Of a stretch of DNA of 64,000 bases, positions 1-12,500 are shown one piece after another. How positions within the stretch are numbered: position 1 is the stretch's first letter; each line of letters starts with the position of its first letter. The stretch is taken from positions 4,740,501-4,804,500 of the forward strand of contig BSDZ01000013.1 of the NCBI GenBank assembly GCA_030268105.1, given 5' to 3'. Origin of the DNA: Volvox africanus (Eukaryota > Chlorophyta > Chlorophyceae > Chlamydomonadales > Volvocaceae). The notes under the pieces were generated by a model. The model did not search any database. It had not been told where the DNA came from and saw only the letters and a list, made by a program, of their open reading frames with translations. The position numbers and the translations under genes were made by a program.

Positions 1-542
1 ACTGACGCTGATTGGACACTTAAAAAACGTTAGGTAGGTGGGCGCTTGCCTACTACATACGCGACTACGACCAAGTATATATTCGTAGTTGGACGAGGCA
101 TGGGGAGTTAGCGGCTGCGCGGATTGCGTGAATTCGTTTCGTTGACGACGCATCGAAAAGGGTCAGAAGGAGATGTGACATTGACTTGGCATTTGGCCAG
201 CCAAACATCCGTCGATACCGAAATATCAAAATATCGAGATATCGAGAGCAAAAGCCCCCTTCCCCACCATCCTTGACGAGTCCGCCAAATGCATTGCTGG
301 TGCCTTACCTAACTCCTTGTACGATGAAAAGTTTGGATTACGTATCAAAGTCTAAGGCATTGCAGTACGCAAGCTCGCCCAATTCAAGCTGAGCGCATCT
401 TATGTGACCCTATCCAAACCAAGTGACCAATAGGTCTTCACCTGCATATGGCTGCGCATTGTACAGACCACCAGCCCGTTCCGCCTCGCTGAACCATATG
501 TAAGTCACCCAACATACTATTAACAGACTTTTGGCTGCCACC
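1..542. other. intergenic, nothing recognised
   Basis: No reading frame here has recognisable motifs or splice signals that I can support. Confidence 0.4.
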
Positions 543-1280
543 TTACCCGATGTTCAGCGGCAGAGTCGCCCCTGAAGAGCCGCCACCGCCGACCCCCACG
601 GGGGGGCCCTGCCCCTGCCGCCAAGCCAGCGCCTCTGCGGCTGCCGCCATAGACGATAGATGATTATGGACCTGTCGAGCTGCTGCCGCATCCGTTGTGA
701 TCAAGCTCCCCGTCTCACGGCTGTCGTAATGATTGGGGAAGGGCGCGCTCGGGCTCGCAGTGTTGGCAGGTTCTTCGTCGTTGACTCCTGTCTTGCGCTT
801 CTTGCCCGTGAAGCTGTTGGGTCGGGACGCCAAAGTGTTCGTTGCCACGCCACTGTTGGGACGAGACCCAAGGCCCTGGACAATCTGTCCGACATTTAAC
901 GTGTTGCGATGTGTGCTTACAGGGTCACGAGAAGCACAGGCTGAGCTGCCAATAATAGGGCCTGCTGCCGCTGAATCCGAACGGCGTGCGCCCTGATCGT
1001 CTTCGGCGCTTTCTCTTCTGGAATGACCCTGTGCGCTTGCTGCTATCTGTAGAACCCGATCGTTTCCAGAAGTGTTAGACGCAAGCTCCCGCATAGTGAG
1101 CAGCGTGTCAACAACATCAGCCTCTGCGTCGACGACGTCGGTATTCCCTCGGTCATGATCACCACGACAACATCCCAGAGATAACTCTTCATGGCCTCTT
1201 CGTGGGGATGCTTGCACTTGTTGGTTTGGTAGCTGCGGAGCTGTGTCCATTCTCGCCGGCGATAAGCCTTGACCAGTCAT
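543..1280 (-). CDS. hypothetical protein exon, Ala/Ser-rich with a basic KKRK patch
   Basis: An open frame of 245 codons runs from an ATG at 1280 to a stop at 543. The protein is low in complexity and hydrophilic: an acidic N-terminal third, a GKKRKTG patch that could be a nuclear localisation signal, an Ala-rich stretch near residue 210 and a Gly-rich C-terminal tail. I recognise no domain. The codons are GC-rich compared with the flanks, as in the supported exons of this window, which is the main reason to keep it. It may be the last exon of a longer minus-strand gene, because the sequence just upstream contains AG dinucleotides usable as acceptors. I infer a nuclear or regulatory protein at most; function unknown. 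It could also be a chance frame. Confidence 0.35.
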   Translation of the reverse strand: MTGQGLSPARMDTAPQLPNQQVQASPRRGHEELSLGCCRGDHDRGNTDVVDAEADVVDTLLTMRELASNTSGNDRVLQIAASAQGHSRRESAEDDQGARRSDSAAAGPIIGSSACASRDPVSTHRNTLNVGQIVQGLGSRPNSGVATNTLASRPNSFTGKKRKTGVNDEEPANTASPSAPFPNHYDSRETGSLITTDAAAARQVHNHLSSMAAAAEALAWRQGQGPPVGVGGGGSSGATLPLNIG

Positions 1281-3410
1281 CGTGTACGTACAGTCAGATG
1301 AATTAAATAAGCTGTAGTGAAAAGTGGCTTTTTTGCCTGAAAGGTAGTAATGCGTGGAAATGCTATGACTTGCGGTCTATCAAACGCGTAGGCTAAGGCT
1401 CGACTTTCTAATTTAAGGTATAACCGGTATTCTGTACATAAAGCAGTAGATAATCGTAGCCGAGACGCAACTCTCGCTGGCAAGAGGACGTTACGAGCAC
1501 AGCAGTACAGCGGAGCATATATTTTAGGGAAGCTTTCATAGATGCTTGTTGCGTATCACCACGCACATATAAACACAGTCTAATCCAAGAATGCAGAATT
1601 GTCAAGTTTCCAATCCATTTGAACTGAATTACCGCAGACGCGACTTGTACGCCAAAGTCTCTTTCAGCCTGTTTTCATACGAGGTTGTCTACCGCCTCGA
1701 TTCTCGAAAACGGGATAGTTCTTATCGATGCTCGTATTAACTCGCACTGGATTGACTCTTGTACGTATTGGCCGATGGGAGCTCGAAGGTGCAACTAAAG
1801 CGTCAGGGGGAATATCTTGCGTGCTTGCGTTCAACTTTCGGTAAAATTGGATCTTTGTAAAATATTTCCTAAATAATTGTCAATTATATTCAATGTCTGC
1901 CGTCTTGAAGTCAATGTAAGAAATTGTAATGGATCGATGTGAAAACCTACTTTTTTGCATAGCTTTACACGAGGATTTGTTTTTACAACCGAAACTAGTT
2001 TGGCTTCACCAAGAGTTCCAAAGTTACATTTTCCGCTTCCATAAGTCAGCTCCTCCATGCACTCCCACAACCGCAGCCATTCTCATCCTATATTGCCAAG
2101 TACCAAAATCCCTAATCATGCCTGTGGTGGTAGACATTATATGCACTACGTATCGGCACGTATGCAGCGTTCAAACATTGTACGGCATCCGCTATGGCAG
2201 TTGCGCACACATGCACGATCCATCTGAAGCCAACCGTGGGTGATCCTGACTGTATGTAAATACATAATATTTTATTTTGCGGTACAGATCCATGCATACG
2301 TACTCCCTACATGCATGCCATATAGAGTATGATAGAGTATCATGTAGAAACCATTACAATAAGGAAGGCAAGGCCTGCTATCTCCGACGGATGGATGAGC
2401 CTAACAGGCATAGCACCCAGCCAACTGGCTCCATCTCTGTGGCGGTTCGATCTCCAAATATACGTATCCTCGCTACCGTCCTGCTTGCATACATTCGTAT
2501 CGCACATATTAAGTACCTATTTCACTGACCGCGAGTTTATGTTGCATTTCTTGCTTGATCAGGTGCGAGCTAGCCGGTAGGTGCGATTAAGAGAGCTGGT
2601 CGATGAGAACTGCAGAAGTGGCAAGGAACGACATGCAAACATACCTACAGCCGCCCACAGTGTAACATCCAATACACAAGCGACAACAACAACCTAAACT
2701 TTGTCCACCAAACGTAAATAGCAAGCAATACAAGCAATCCATGCATGGCTTCATCTATCCCGGCCTATGTGTCCTGTCCCTGTCCCTGTCCCTGTCCCTG
2801 CCTGCTCATTCGCTCAACCGCATGGAATGTAGTATCAAACATGCATGGCTCCATATCTATACATTTATAGATATAGATGTCTTGCATGGATTCTCTTGGA
2901 TATAATCCTCAACATGGACCTGCACGGCACATTAATATCTATGTACTGTACAGTACTATCAACAAATAAAGCAGGAAATGGATAGTGATGTAGCTGTACG
3001 TAATATGTAACTGTACCTGCTCTGGATCCGGATCCATAAGCTGTAGCAGCCCAGCTCAAAAATCATAGCAAGCAGCAACAGATAAAAGCAGCCTGATGAT
3101 CTCGCCCAGGACTTCATACCGCAGGCGTAGATTATTACGCGTGCGTAAGCCGGCACCTCCATTGAATGGAGACATGACCTTGCTAGATGGCCCTAATATA
3201 ACATAACGTCAGCGTACGATAGGGTGGGTTCGGTACAGAGCTGTTGGTTTCCCATGGCCGCCTACTATCGACACTGCGCACTGGTCTCACAGTTTCACAT
3301 CAGCACCACCACTTTAGGGCACCTGCTGTCTTTGTAGGGCTTGGTTGCTGTGGTTTATTAAGTGTCTTTTGTGATCTATCTAGGCCGTTGGGCCTCATCA
3401 TCATCATCAT
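1281..3410. other. intergenic, gene-poor
   Basis: I see no supported gene. The stretch is AT-richer with frequent GTAC-type words. It holds a short CCCTGT tandem tract at about 2774-2800. Confidence 0.4.
2774..2800. repeat. short (CCCTGT)n tandem repeat
   Basis: Four to five consecutive copies of a CCCTGT hexamer can be read directly. There is no associated gene. Confidence 0.7.
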
Positions 3411-3516
3411 CAGCCTCAGCCTCAGCCTCAGCCTCAGCCTCAGCCTCAGCCTCAGCCTCAGCCTCAGCCTCAGCCTCAGCCTCAGCCTCAGCCTAAGCCT
3501 CAGCCTAAGCCTCAGG
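3411..3516. repeat. (CAGCCT)n hexanucleotide minisatellite
   Basis: About 17 copies of CAGCCT, with the last few carrying a CCTAAG variant. It lies about 0.3 kb beyond the stop codon of HRGP gene 1. A translated Ser-Leu run through it is a repeat artefact, not a protein. Confidence 0.9.
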
Positions 3517-3838
3517 ATCCCTTAGAAGCTCTCAGAAAGCTGCACGCGCGGGGTGGTTGTGGATGTCATGTGACTTTGTTATATAATTTAGTACCTGGCA
3601 TCATGATGTATTTATATAGCCATCGCGCGCATGCATGATAGTAAAGGCGATACTGGCTAGATGGCACACCGAAGCATCAGTGGAGGATCACACCCTGCGC
3701 TGCTGAACTGCCAGCCCAAGAGTTTTAGTTTCCTCCTCCATAGAGACAGAGGCGTCGGACTGGAATCAGGGAAAACGCCCTCGGGGGCCCCAGCGCTCGT
3801 CCTTTCAATGTGTGTGTGTATGTGTATGTGTGTGAGCA

Positions 3839-6800
3839 TCAGGGCTCCGGGGGCGCATAGTCGGGCTTGTTGGAATCGTAGTCTGGAAGGAATCCGATAA
3901 CAGAAGGGGGAAACGCAGGCCGGCGGGGTGGCCGCGGTGGCCTGCGTGGAGGTCTAGGTGGTTTAGCTGGAGGAGGGGGCGGCCTGGGGGGTTGGGGAGA
4001 GGGTGGCGGTGGGCGGGGAGGTAAAGGAGATGGGGGCGGGGGCCGAGGGGGATTCGGAGATGGTGGTGGCGGGCGGGGTGGTGGCGGGCTTGGTGGCGGG
4101 GGCCGTGGTGGTGGTGGGCCAGGCGGTGGGGGCCGCGGTGGGGGCCGACTAGGTGGTGACGGAGTTGGGGGTCTGGGGCTCGGGGGATTGGGACTTGGGG
4201 GCTGTGGGCTGGGAGGCGGCGGGCTGGGTGGGGGCGGATTGGGAGGTGGTGGGCTGGGCGGGGGGGGTGCTGGAGGCGGTGGGCGAGGGGGAGGCGGACT
4301 GGGTGGAGGCGGATCAGGGGGTGGCGGCCGTGGCGGCGGAGGGCTGGGTCTAGGAGAAGGGGGGGGTCTTGGCGGGGGCCTCGGGGAGGGCGGTTGAGGA
4401 GGCACAGGTGGCGGGCTAGGTGGAAGCGGGCTGGGCGGGGGGGACGGCGAAGGAGGAAATGGAGATGGTGGAACGGGTGGAGGAGGTGATGGTGGAGGAG
4501 GGGGGGGTGATGGTGGCAGTGGAGATGGTGGTGAAGGTGGCGGAGATGGAGGTGGCGGAGATGGTGGAGGTGGAGATGGTGGCAAGGGAGGCGGTGGTGG
4601 TGGGGAAGGAGGTGGTGGGAACGGAGGTGGTGGCGGTGGCGGTGGGGTTGGAGGTGGCGGAGGTGGAAGGGGAGATGGCGGAGGTGGGGGTAGGGGTGAT
4701 GGGGGTGGAGGTGGTGGCGGGGGGGGTGGGGGTGATGGTGGGGGAGGCAGTGGAGGTTGTGGAGATGGCGGCGATGGAGATGGCGGCGGAGGTTCCGGGG
4801 GCAATGGCGGGGGAGGAGGTGGTGGGTGAGGAGGTGGAGGTGGTGGACGTGGAGGGGGGGACGGCGGAGGAGTTGGTGGCGGTGGGGGTGGGGGTGGTGG
4901 AGGCGGGGATGGGGAGGGTGGCGGCGGTGGGGGTGGAGGTGGGGAAGGCGGCGGTGGAGGCGGCGGTGGCGGAGGAGGGGATGGTGGTGGTGGCGGCGGC
5001 GGTGGCGGAGGAGGGGATGGTGGGGGTGGTGGAGAGGGAGACGGTGGGGGTGGAGGTGGCGGTGGAGGTGGTGATGGTGGCGGTGGGGGTGGCGGTGGAG
5101 GCGGTGGTGGAGGGGGGGACGGTGGTGGTGGAGGAGGGGGTGATGGTGGTGGTGGAGGAGGGGGTGATGGCGGCGGAGGGGGCGGCGGAGGCGGTGGCGG
5201 CGGTGGAGGAGTTGGTGGCGGTGGGGGTGGGGGTGGTGGAGGCGGGGATGGGGAGGGTGGTGGAGGTGGGGGTGGAGGTGGGGACGGTGGCGGCGGAGGT
5301 GGCGGTGGCGGAGGAGGGGATGGTGGTGGTGGCGGCGGCGGTGGCGGAGGAGGGGATGGTGGGGGTGATGGAGAGGGAGACGGTGGGGGTGGAGGTGGCG
5401 GTGGAGGTGGTGATGGTGGCGGTGGGGGTGGCGGTGGAGGCGGTGGTGGAGGGGGGGACGGTGGTGGTGGAGGAGGGGGTGATGGTGGTGGTGGAGGAGG
5501 GGGTGATGGCGGCGGAGGGGGCGGCGGAGGCGGTGGCGGCGGTGGAGGAGTTGGTGGCGGTGGAGGTGGGGGTGGTGGAGGCGGGGATGGCGGGGGTGGC
5601 GGAGGTGGGGGTGGAGGTGGGGACGGCGGCGGTGGAGGCGGCGGTGGCGGAGGAGGAGATGGTGGGGGTGGTGGCGGCGGTGGCGGAGGAGGAGATGGTG
5701 GGGGTGGAGGTGGTGGTGGAGGTGGTGATGGTGGCGGTGGAGGTGGTGGAGGTGGCGGTGGAGATGGAGGGGGTGATGGTGGTGGTGGTGGAGGGGGTGA
5801 TGGCGGCGGAGGGGGCGGCGGAGGCGGTGGCGGCGGTGGAGGAGTTGGTGGCGGTGGAGGTGGGGGTGGTGGAGGCGGGGATGGCGGGGGTGGCGGAGGT
5901 GGGGGTGGAGGTGGGGACGGCGGCGGTGGAGGCGGCGGTGGCGGAGGAGGGGATGGTGGTGGTGGCGGCGGCGGTGGCGGAGGAGGAGATGGTGGGGGTG
6001 GTGGAGAGGGAGACGGTGGGGGTGGAGGTGGCGGTGGGGGTGGTGATGGTGGCGGTGGGGGTGGCGGTGGGGGCGGTGGTGGAGGGGGGGACGGTGGTGG
6101 TGGAGGAGGGGGTGATGGTGGTGGTGGAGGAGGGGGTGATGGCGGCGGAGGGGGCGGCGGAGGCGGTGGCGGCGGTGGAGGTGTTGGTGGCGGTGGGGGT
6201 GGGGGTGGTGGAGGCGGGGATGGCGGGGGTGGCGGAGGTGGGGGTGGTGGAGGCGGGGATGGCGGGGGTGGCGGCGGCGGGGATGGTGGAGGTGGGGACG
6301 GCGGCGGTGGAGGCGGCGGTGGCGGAGGAGGAGATGGTGGGGGTGGTGGCGGCGGTGGGGGTGGAGGTGGCGGTGGAGGTGGTGATGGTGGCGGTGGGGG
6401 TGGCGGTGGAGGCGGTGGTGGAGGTGGGGACGGCGGCGGTGGAGGCGGCGGTGGCGGAGGAGGAGATGGTGGGGGTGGTGGCGGCGGTGGCGGAGGAGGA
6501 GATGGTGGGGGTGGAGGTGGTGGTGGAGGTGGTGATGGTGGCGGTGGAGGTGGTGGAGGTGGCGGTGGAGATGGAGGGGGTGATGGTGGTGGTGGTGGAG
6601 GGGGTGATGGCGGCGGAGGGGGCGGCGGAGGCGGTGGCGGCGGTGGAGGAGTTGGTGGCGGTGGAGGTGGGGGTGGTGGAGGCGGGGATGGGGAGGGTGG
6701 CGGCGGTGGGGGTGGAGGTGGGGACGGCGGCGGTGGAGGCGGCGGTGGCGGAGGAGATGGTGGGGGTGGCGGCGGCGGTGGCGGAGGAGGAGATGGTGGG

Positions 6801-8836
6801 GGTGGTGGAGGGGGAGACGGTGGGGGTGGGGGTGGCGGTGGGGGTGGTGATGGTGGCGGTGGGGGTGGCGGTGGGGGCGGTGGTGGAGGGGGGGACGGTG
6901 GTGGTGGTGGAGGGGGTGATGGTGGTGGTGGAGGAGGGGGTGATGGCGGCGGAGGGGGCGGCGGAGGCGGTGGCGGCGGTGGAGGTGTTGGTGGCGGTGG
7001 GGGTGGGGGTGGTGGAGGCGGGGATGGCGGGGGTGGCGGCGGTGGGGGTGGTGGAGGTGGGGACGGCGGCGGTGGCGGCGGCGGCGGCGGCGGCGGGGAT
7101 GGTGGGGGTGGTGGAGGGGGAGACGGTGGGGGTGGGGGTGGCGGTGGAGGCGGGGGTGGAGGGGGGGACGGTGGTGGTGGCGGTGGGGGTGATGGCGGCG
7201 GAGGGGGCGGTGGAGGCGGTGGCGGCGGTGGAGGTGTTGGTGGCGGTGGGGGTGGGGGTGGTGGAGGCGAGGATGGCGGGGGTGGCGGCGGTGGGGGTGG
7301 AGGTGGGGACGGCGGCGGTGGCGGCGGCGGTGGCGGCGGCGGGGATGGTGGGGGTGGTGGAGGGGGAGACGGTGGGGGTGGGGGTGGCGGTGGAGGCGGG
7401 GGTGGAGGGGGGGACGGTGGTGGTGGCGGTGGGGGTGATGGCGGCGGAGGGGGCGGTGGAGGCGGTGGCGGCGGTGGAGGTGTTGGTGGCGGTGGGGGTG
7501 GGGGTGGTGGAGGCGAGGATGGCGGGGGTGGCGGCGGTGGGGGTGGAGGTGGGGACGGCGGCGGTGGAGGCGGCGGTGGCGGAGGCGGGGATGGTGGGGG
7601 TGGTGGAGGCGGTAATGGTGGAGGTGGGGCCGGTGGCAGTGGGGGTGGCTGTGGAGATGGTGGCGGGGGGGATGGCGGGGGGAGAGGAGGAGATGGGGGT
7701 GGTGGTAGAGATGGTGGCAGTGGTGTTGGTGGTGAAGGTTGCGACGGTGTCGGAGGCGTAGGTGGTGGCGAATAGGGGGGAGGTGTAGAGGGAGAAGGTG
7801 GGGGTTTATTAGGGGGGAGCGATGCAGAGGGCGGAAAAGCGGATGGTGGGTGCGATGGGGATGGTTGTGGTGGAGGTGGAGGCGGCACAGGCTGTGCTGG
7901 AGGGGGTTGAGGAGGTGGGAATGGTTGCACGGGACTCAATCGTGGCGATGGCGTGGCAGGCTCATCCACGAGGGTAGAGGTAACCTTTTTAGGGGGCTTC
8001 CGGACAGCACTGCCTCCTGCGTGGGGAAAAGGGTGGGGAAGTGGGGAGCCAGTGTGTGTGTGTGTGTGTGTATGTGTGTGTTGTGTGAGAGAGATTGGCT
8101 GAGTCAGGATTACAAGCACAAACTTGGGTAAGGATCGGATGCATGTGGTCGTCTTCGGCCTCATTCCCCCCCATCGTTTCACGTGCATTCATGTCAGTGG
8201 AAAACGTTACACACACATGCACATTGCGCCTACCGGCCCCCACCAGCTTTCGTTCAGCATTGCCTCCTGCAATCAGGGCAGACGTGGGGCCAAGGGAGTG
8301 TGTCTATCTGTGTGTCCGTCTCACAAATAAACTCACGTCGTCCTCTCTCTCCCTCCCCCACGCACACACACACACTCATACACACACACAAGCACGCCAT
8401 CTCACGTACCTGCGCACGCACATGGCGGATCCCACCATACACACACGCATATGCACATGTCAGGTTTCACCAGCAGTACGACATGAAAAGAGGGATCGGA
8501 ATCCAACGCACGAGGGAGATAACAATGACGTGGATCCACACGTTGTAATGGTTTGGGGGGTCGGCGAAAGAGCCTCCCTCCCCCCCCCTAACAGCACGTG
8601 TGCGTTGTGCCCTGGGTGGCTGGAAAGGTGACCCTTGGCGGCAGCAGGCTTACTGGACCCTGCTTGCCGCGGAGGGCTCCCATTCATGCAGAGGTTAGAT
8701 TAACGCAGTAACGCAGTTCCCAACATGCACTAGCTAGCTGCTCCGGCACCAACGCGTGGGTTGGGGAGGTGGGACCGAGGTCAGTACCTAGGGCCTGTGC
8801 TGCAAGGAGCACCACCAGGAGGCCGAGGGTCCGCAT
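3839..8836 (-). CDS. secreted hydroxyproline-rich glycoprotein 1, giant Ser-Pro rod
   Basis: A two-exon gene. Exon 1 (8836-8788) encodes the signal peptide MRTLGLLVVLLAAQAL and ends at CTAG|GTACTG; exon 2 runs from an acceptor at 8016 (CACGCAG|GA) to the stop at 3839, joining in phase 1. The predicted protein is about 1,408 residues: signal peptide, a short basic-to-acidic segment, then more than 1,000 residues of Pro runs interrupted by single Ser or Thr, a Pro-rich segment with scattered Arg, Asn and Gln, and a non-repetitive acidic tail ending in KPDYAPPEP. Volvocine walls and extracellular matrices are built of such HRGPs, whose prolines are hydroxylated and arabinosylated; that this protein is wall material is inference. 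It lacks any globular pherophorin domain I can see. The same exon 1 and tail occur in the genes at 18978-20787 and 59102-60671. The rod length may be unreliable in an assembly because of its internal repeats. Confidence 0.85.
4872..7600 (-). repeat. higher-order repeat array inside the HRGP1 rod
   Basis: A GTTGGTGG marker (plus strand; the single Thr codon of each unit) recurs at 4872, 5211, 5550, 5844, 6183, 6651, 6987, 7236 and 7482. The spacings are 339, 339, 294, 339, 468, 336, 249 and 246 bases, all multiples of three, so units of 82-156 codons (typically 113) have expanded in frame. Confidence 0.85.
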
Positions 8837-9587
8837 GCTGGATGCGCGCGTGTTGTCAAGCTGGCAGCATCACGTATCCGGCAGTGTAGGGAGAGCAAGA
8901 AAGAAGACGATGAAGAATGAGGAGAAACTGACAGTCTGGATTTCTGCGTGCGACAGCTGCTGGTGCTGTTGCTGGTGCTGCCCCTGGCGGCCTCGGCTAC
9001 AGACCTGCGTGCAGCGCGCAGCAGACATTTGTTAGTCAGCAGGGCTTGCTTGCACAGAATCGGCATATTTATTGAGACTATTATATCGTTTAATTATAAC
9101 ATAAGATTATTATGTTGTTTTAGCCAAGCAAGCCAGAGTTTTAATCGTTACAGAATTCGAATGCAGTGCGTTTCGGATAAACAGTTTCCATGTTGGCTAC
9201 GAATTAGGCCGCAATGAAGACGGATTCAACTACTCGCGTATCATGTCGCAATCCACATACAATGAAGAATTATGTCATATTTCCTCAAAAGCATACTTAA
9301 CAGGTAACACATGTACTGACAACAAATAGCGGTTCCCTACCGTCCTGGTCTTGCTCCCTACCCTACCTGGACGTGCTAAATACGCTGGTACTAGCTCCTA
9401 ACGCACCTTTCTAAACCCTGCCGCTCACGCCAATTATTACTACGAACACATTTAAGCGATGTGGGGGCTTATATGCAATATCGACATCTGTAGACCGTAC
9501 GAGTCATTCCATGCAGCTTCCCTTGATAATTGCGTGCTAAACAACACGTAAGGCGGCGAAGGGGAGGGGCGGCACAGCTGCAGACGT
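8245..9587. repeat. duplicated HRGP 5' region, inverted copy at 58345-59695
   Basis: This stretch holds the upstream flank, exon 1, most of the intron and a relic exon-2 start of HRGP1. Read on the minus strand it matches the plus strand at about 58345-59695, with scattered substitutions and small indels. The divergence argues against a simple assembly duplicate. The edge on the gene side falls 21 bases inside what is exon 2 in HRGP3. Confidence 0.85.
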
Positions 9588-12500
9588 GGTCTGGGTGCAA
9601 CGTAGCGAGCACAGGCTTGTATAGTGCATTCATCGTAGCTGTACGTAATTAACATGGTTGTATTGCCTCGCTATAGATTAGCTTGCAGGGCGCAGGGGCG
9701 ATGTGGTTCGTTGGCTTCCGCGTGAATGCGTGTCCTGCCCCGCGGTACCTAACCGCACGCAGCTCTGAGGAAGGGCCGAGAAGGTTATACATGCAAAGGA
9801 AGTACATGAGGCTTGACGACAACGTGCTCAAAAGCTTGATACGAGTTATAAGTATATTACGTGATTTGTCCTTGAAAACATGACCGTATGAATGACGCCG
9901 GACTCCGATGAGATGTATACCCCATTCACTGTTGGGGCTGTTACGGTTCACTGGGTTGTTTGATTTCGCAGATTCTCTTGCACTCTGCGGCCCCTCTGCA
10001 TATGCCAGCCCCGATTGGACCACCTATTGGCCTTTTGGTGGGTTTCTAAGCCACCCCGCACCTCATGACCCCTTTCGGAGCCATGGATTCGCATTTCCCA
10101 CGCGGAGCATTCAACCGCTGATGCGTCCTGCCAGTAAGGGCGGACAGGGACACGACTGAATCACCACCCCGATTAAAGTTACAAAACAAGCCAAAGACAG
10201 TCCGGATTGAACTTACGACCGCCACTGATAAGCAATAATCATAGCGGCCTAAAATTTCAAACAAGCCGTATGGATGGACGGGATGGAGTGGAAATTCAGA
10301 TTTCCAGTTATTTATTCATGGCAACCCCTGACGCTTCGATGCTCCTGACCTCTCCCAATGACTTGTTTGACTCTTGTGTGGTAATCATGGTGCGTAATAC
10401 CTGACAGTGCGTGGTGAACGATCTTGGCAGCCGGGGTGGAAATATTTAATGGCAATATTGATGATGGTTGGCGGTGCAAATAGTTCTACCTGATGGCACT
10501 ATTGCAAGTAGTGTTCCCAATAATTGTCAAGCAATAGTTAGAAAGGTATGGACAAATTTCCCTTTCGTAAATGAACAGTAAGATTTGTGCTTCCCATCTG
10601 GCTCCCCGTCGCCGGGCATCCGGTTTTTTCTCAGTAGGTACCACCTCATATTGCCTAGTTTCACCGCGCCAATTTAGGAGGTAAAATTTACAAGGGGTCG
10701 ATGGGCGGGGTCGTGCAGGCTAGATAGACGGACAAAACACCAAACCCCAAGGTCAACCCGAAGGGTGGCAGTGACATTGGGGCCAACAGGGCCACCAAAC
10801 TGGCGTGGTTGCATCAAACAACCAAAGCTAGCTGCAAAAGCATGAAACGGGAGCCAGGCTAGCAAAGAAAAAGGGAGATAGCTTCCGGGAGGCTGGAAGC
10901 CACGCCAGGAGCCGCGAAGCCAACAAGGGGCACAATCAGAATTGCATAACGACCGGCAGTTATGATGCGCCGATGATGCCGTATTTGTATCCGATTGTGC
11001 AGAACTTTGTGTTATGTGTTTCTTTGTTGGAGCTTATCTGAGAGCTTATCAACACTTCAACAATCTGCGCCTTGTCGTACTGCACGCGACTACTTATCCC
11101 CAAGTGAAGACCCCGGTGTTGATCAACACCTCCATTTTGGGTCCGAGTCGTTTCTCTCACAAGTCGCCAGGTAGGCTGTTACAATGCGCGGGTGGCTGGA
11201 GATAATGAAGGTGAATACACCTTTTGGTGTTGGAATGGAATGGAGAATGGAGAAGGTCGGAGTGTTATTGATCTGTATATTGCTTCAGAAGGAAAAAGGG
11301 GCCGACGGGGACACATCCGAAATTGATGGGCAACAATCCGTGACAAGGAAATGCAACGAAGAAAACGCACACGAAACGAGTGAAGGAAAACACCAGCGAC
11401 ACTGTTAGCTTGCTAACTTGCATAACGTGTGTTACAATAATGTTGTTTAGCCAACGTTCCGGTGGTGCGGGCATAGAGGGGAGGCAATGCCATCCCTCAG
11501 TTCCCCACACAAGCCAGGTTACGACCGGCGTATTACTACCACGATTACTACTACAACAACAACTACTACAACTACGGGTAGCGATCAGGACAGCGGTGAA
11601 TGGGGGATCGTCTGCTTCCACGATTGGGCATCTCTTACTGTCCTGAAAACTTATTCGTACTATTTTTATAAACCTATATTCGAACAAGTGTAGTCGTGCA
11701 CAGAACGGTGCGTCCGTAAAAACACAGCTCGGGTGATGAACTCCAGTTTAGGCACATTGTCCTGCGATGAGATACAGCTAAAATCAGTTCCACATGTAGC
11801 AGAATTTCACCTGAAGAAATCTGCGCGTTGTATTGGTCGGTTGCTTGGATCCGGTGGACTGGTCCCCGGTCTCAGGAAGATAGGGCCCCGAGCAGTTGAA
11901 GTTAGATTATCTGCGCGCGCTCTGCATTTACTGTAACGGCTTGATCGCATCTTTTTTTGGTGGAAATTATAGATAGATCAATTGATCCTTATAAATGTAA
12001 CTTCAAGCCTATCTAGGTAAAACCAATTGAAGAGTGTGCTGCGCAGATTCCTCAAAACGTTACGATGGATCATTCCTTTGAAAATATACTATTAACTGCA
12101 TGTATAGGACATGTCCTCATTGAAATTGCAGCAATAACTGACATGTTATCATAAGCCGTACGAGCAAGCTGGTGTACGTTTCAGCTTTGCCTGACATGTA
12201 GATATACAGTTATGCTTGGAGATCAATTATGCCAACATGTTACTGTTGCTCGCTCTTATGGGTAAATAAGTGCCGTACCTAAGTGGCTTTTGAAATGCTT
12301 TGAAATAGGCCGTATAATTTATACCTATTTACGACCTGATTATCTACTTAGAGTTTATATCCTACCTTTAATATTAGGATTTTTTTACTTACGGGTAAAA
12401 TTTAGCTGTATTGGCTAAACTAGGTGTTTCTGCGGGAACCACTTAGCTTAGCGAAAACCACATCTAAGCGGCTCAGGAACATGTATGCCTGATATGCATT

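Noticed and set aside
3244..3525. Plus-strand frame ending in a long Ser-Leu run
   Set aside because: Translation of the CAGCCT minisatellite; no other support.
4420..7761. An uninterrupted plus-strand frame of about 1,100 codons rich in Val, Glu, Gly and Ala
   Set aside because: It is the complement of the HRGP1 rod. GGN-only sequence cannot form stop codons, so every frame stays open; no start context, motifs or splice sites.
8017..8188. A longer minus-strand N-terminus for HRGP1 containing a His-Thr run
   Set aside because: The run is an intronic TG/CA microsatellite. The shared signal-peptide exon and a good acceptor at 8016 give a far better start.
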